The position numbers and the translations under genes were made by a program. Positions 39,286 to 39,753 of a DNA stretch of 39,753 bases are shown piece by piece. The notes beneath the pieces are model-generated. The model saw only the letters and a list, made by a program, of their open reading frames with translations. It was not told the DNA's origin and searched no databases. Numbering within the stretch: the first letter of the stretch is position 1; every line of letters begins with the position of its first letter. Location: the NCBI RefSeq assembly GCF_900111865.1, contig NZ_FOJS01000028.1, positions 1 to 39,753 on the forward strand, in the 5' to 3' direction. The stretch is from Parageobacillus thermantarcticus (GTDB lineage Bacteria > Bacillota > Bacilli > Bacillales > Anoxybacillaceae).

Positions 39286-39504
39286 CCTGTTATACTCTTG
39301 TAAAAAGTTATTGAACGCATCCAAAAACTTTGTGAACTTGTTGGGGGAGTAATCGTTACTGATAAAATTCAAGTGCAATGTAAGCTGGCTCTCCCCCACC
39401 GGTTCCAGATTTTCAGAAAATGTCGGGTTAGCAATCTCATATCCAGCAATCATAATTTGCGTTTTCGAGTTGGTCTTATCTTTTGGAATGTAATAAATAC
39501 TCAC
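39280..39504 (-). CDS. Small phage protein, unknown
   Basis: 74 residues from a GTG start eight bases after GGGAGG; the GTG nine bases earlier overlaps that site. Beta-rich (SIYYIPKDK, QLTLHLNFISNDYS) with a helical C-terminus (FLDAFNNFLQEYNRL). No known domain. Its 3' end overlaps the DUF2513 gene by six bases in convergent orientation. Confidence 0.65.
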   Translation of the reverse strand: MSIYYIPKDKTNSKTQIMIAGYEIANPTFSENLEPVGESQLTLHLNFISNDYSPNKFTKFLDAFNNFLQEYNRL

Positions 39505-39549
39505 GTTATTCACCTCCCGCTTGTCCGCTTTTCTTCCAAAAGGAATGCC

Positions 39550-39753
39550 TCATTCGAGACCAAAGCGTTCTGGATACTTTTTGAGTGCCTCTACCACCGT
39601 TCCAAGCATGACCGTTGATTCGTGTCTCACACCTGCTCCTTCCTCGAATGTCACTTCAGCGATGACGTTCCGGTCTAAATCCAGCACACACACTTCGTAC
39701 AATGAAGGCGCAAAGGAAAACTCAAACACAGTCGCTTTGACAAAGAGTGGCTT
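39550..39753 (-). CDS. Partial CDS running off the right edge
   Basis: 67 codons to a TGA at 39550, open through the window edge, so the N-terminus is missing. The visible part begins KPLFVKATVFEFSFAPSLYE and ends K-K-Y-P-E-R-F-G-L-E. It is beta-rich and then helical, with codon use like its phage neighbours. Not recognised. Confidence 0.7.
   Translation of the reverse strand, partial: KPLFVKATVFEFSFAPSLYEVCVLDLDRNVIAEVTFEEGAGVRHESTVMLGTVVEALKKYPERFGLE

Noticed and set aside
1-39753. tRNA, rRNA or tmRNA genes
   Set aside because: No cloverleaf or conserved T-loop pattern was recognised by eye on either strand; the prophage does not visibly join a tRNA at its left end.

Overview
The window looks like a Bacillaceae chromosome, probably a moderately thermophilic genus such as Parageobacillus, Geobacillus or Anoxybacillus. 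The reasons are strong AGGAGG-type ribosome binding sites, many GTG/TTG starts, a yfmS-yfmT-like pair as in Bacillus subtilis, and Gram-positive siphophage genes. The genus is an inference; no rRNA or other marker is present.

Positions 1 to about 5.0 kb are host DNA: a terminator of an unseen gene, two GNAT acetyltransferases, a small two-helix membrane protein, a decayed stretch with a 34-bp perfect palindrome and an IS transposase relic, and then a soluble chemoreceptor (YfmS-like) and an aldehyde dehydrogenase (YfmT-like) behind a good sigma-D promoter. From about 5.0-5.3 kb to the right edge the window is one temperate siphovirus prophage, almost entirely on the minus strand, so it is read from right to left. 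Integrase, CI-type repressor and the far attachment site are not in the window.

Read in transcription order, the right part (39.75-36.2 kb) carries early regulators: an ORF6N antirepressor, small unknown proteins, a DUF2513 gene on the opposite strand, and a compact control region at 37.26-37.49 kb. That region has a promoter with a palindromic operator, a 20-bp RNA-type hairpin and a candidate small antisense RNA. Next comes a replication and recombination module (36.3-26.4 kb): VRR-NUC nuclease, SNF2 helicase, YqaJ exonuclease, Sak4-like ATPase, DUF669 protein, family B DNA polymerase, dimeric dUTPase, several zinc-ribbon proteins and a primase-helicase. It is followed by a repeat-rich, AT-rich candidate origin (26.07-26.43 kb) and a sigma-region-4 late regulator. 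A hicAB toxin-antitoxin pair sits in the opposite direction at the early/late boundary.

The late genes run from 24.7 to 5.3 kb in HK97-like order: HNH nuclease, inserted homing endonuclease, terminase small and large subunits, portal, ClpP-like protease, major capsid, connector proteins, tail terminator region, tail tube, tail chaperones with a -1 frameshift site, tape measure, Dit with an extra domain, tail tip/fibre protein with decapeptide repeats, then XhlA, holin and amidase. The set appears intact, so an inducible phage is possible if the missing right end is also intact.
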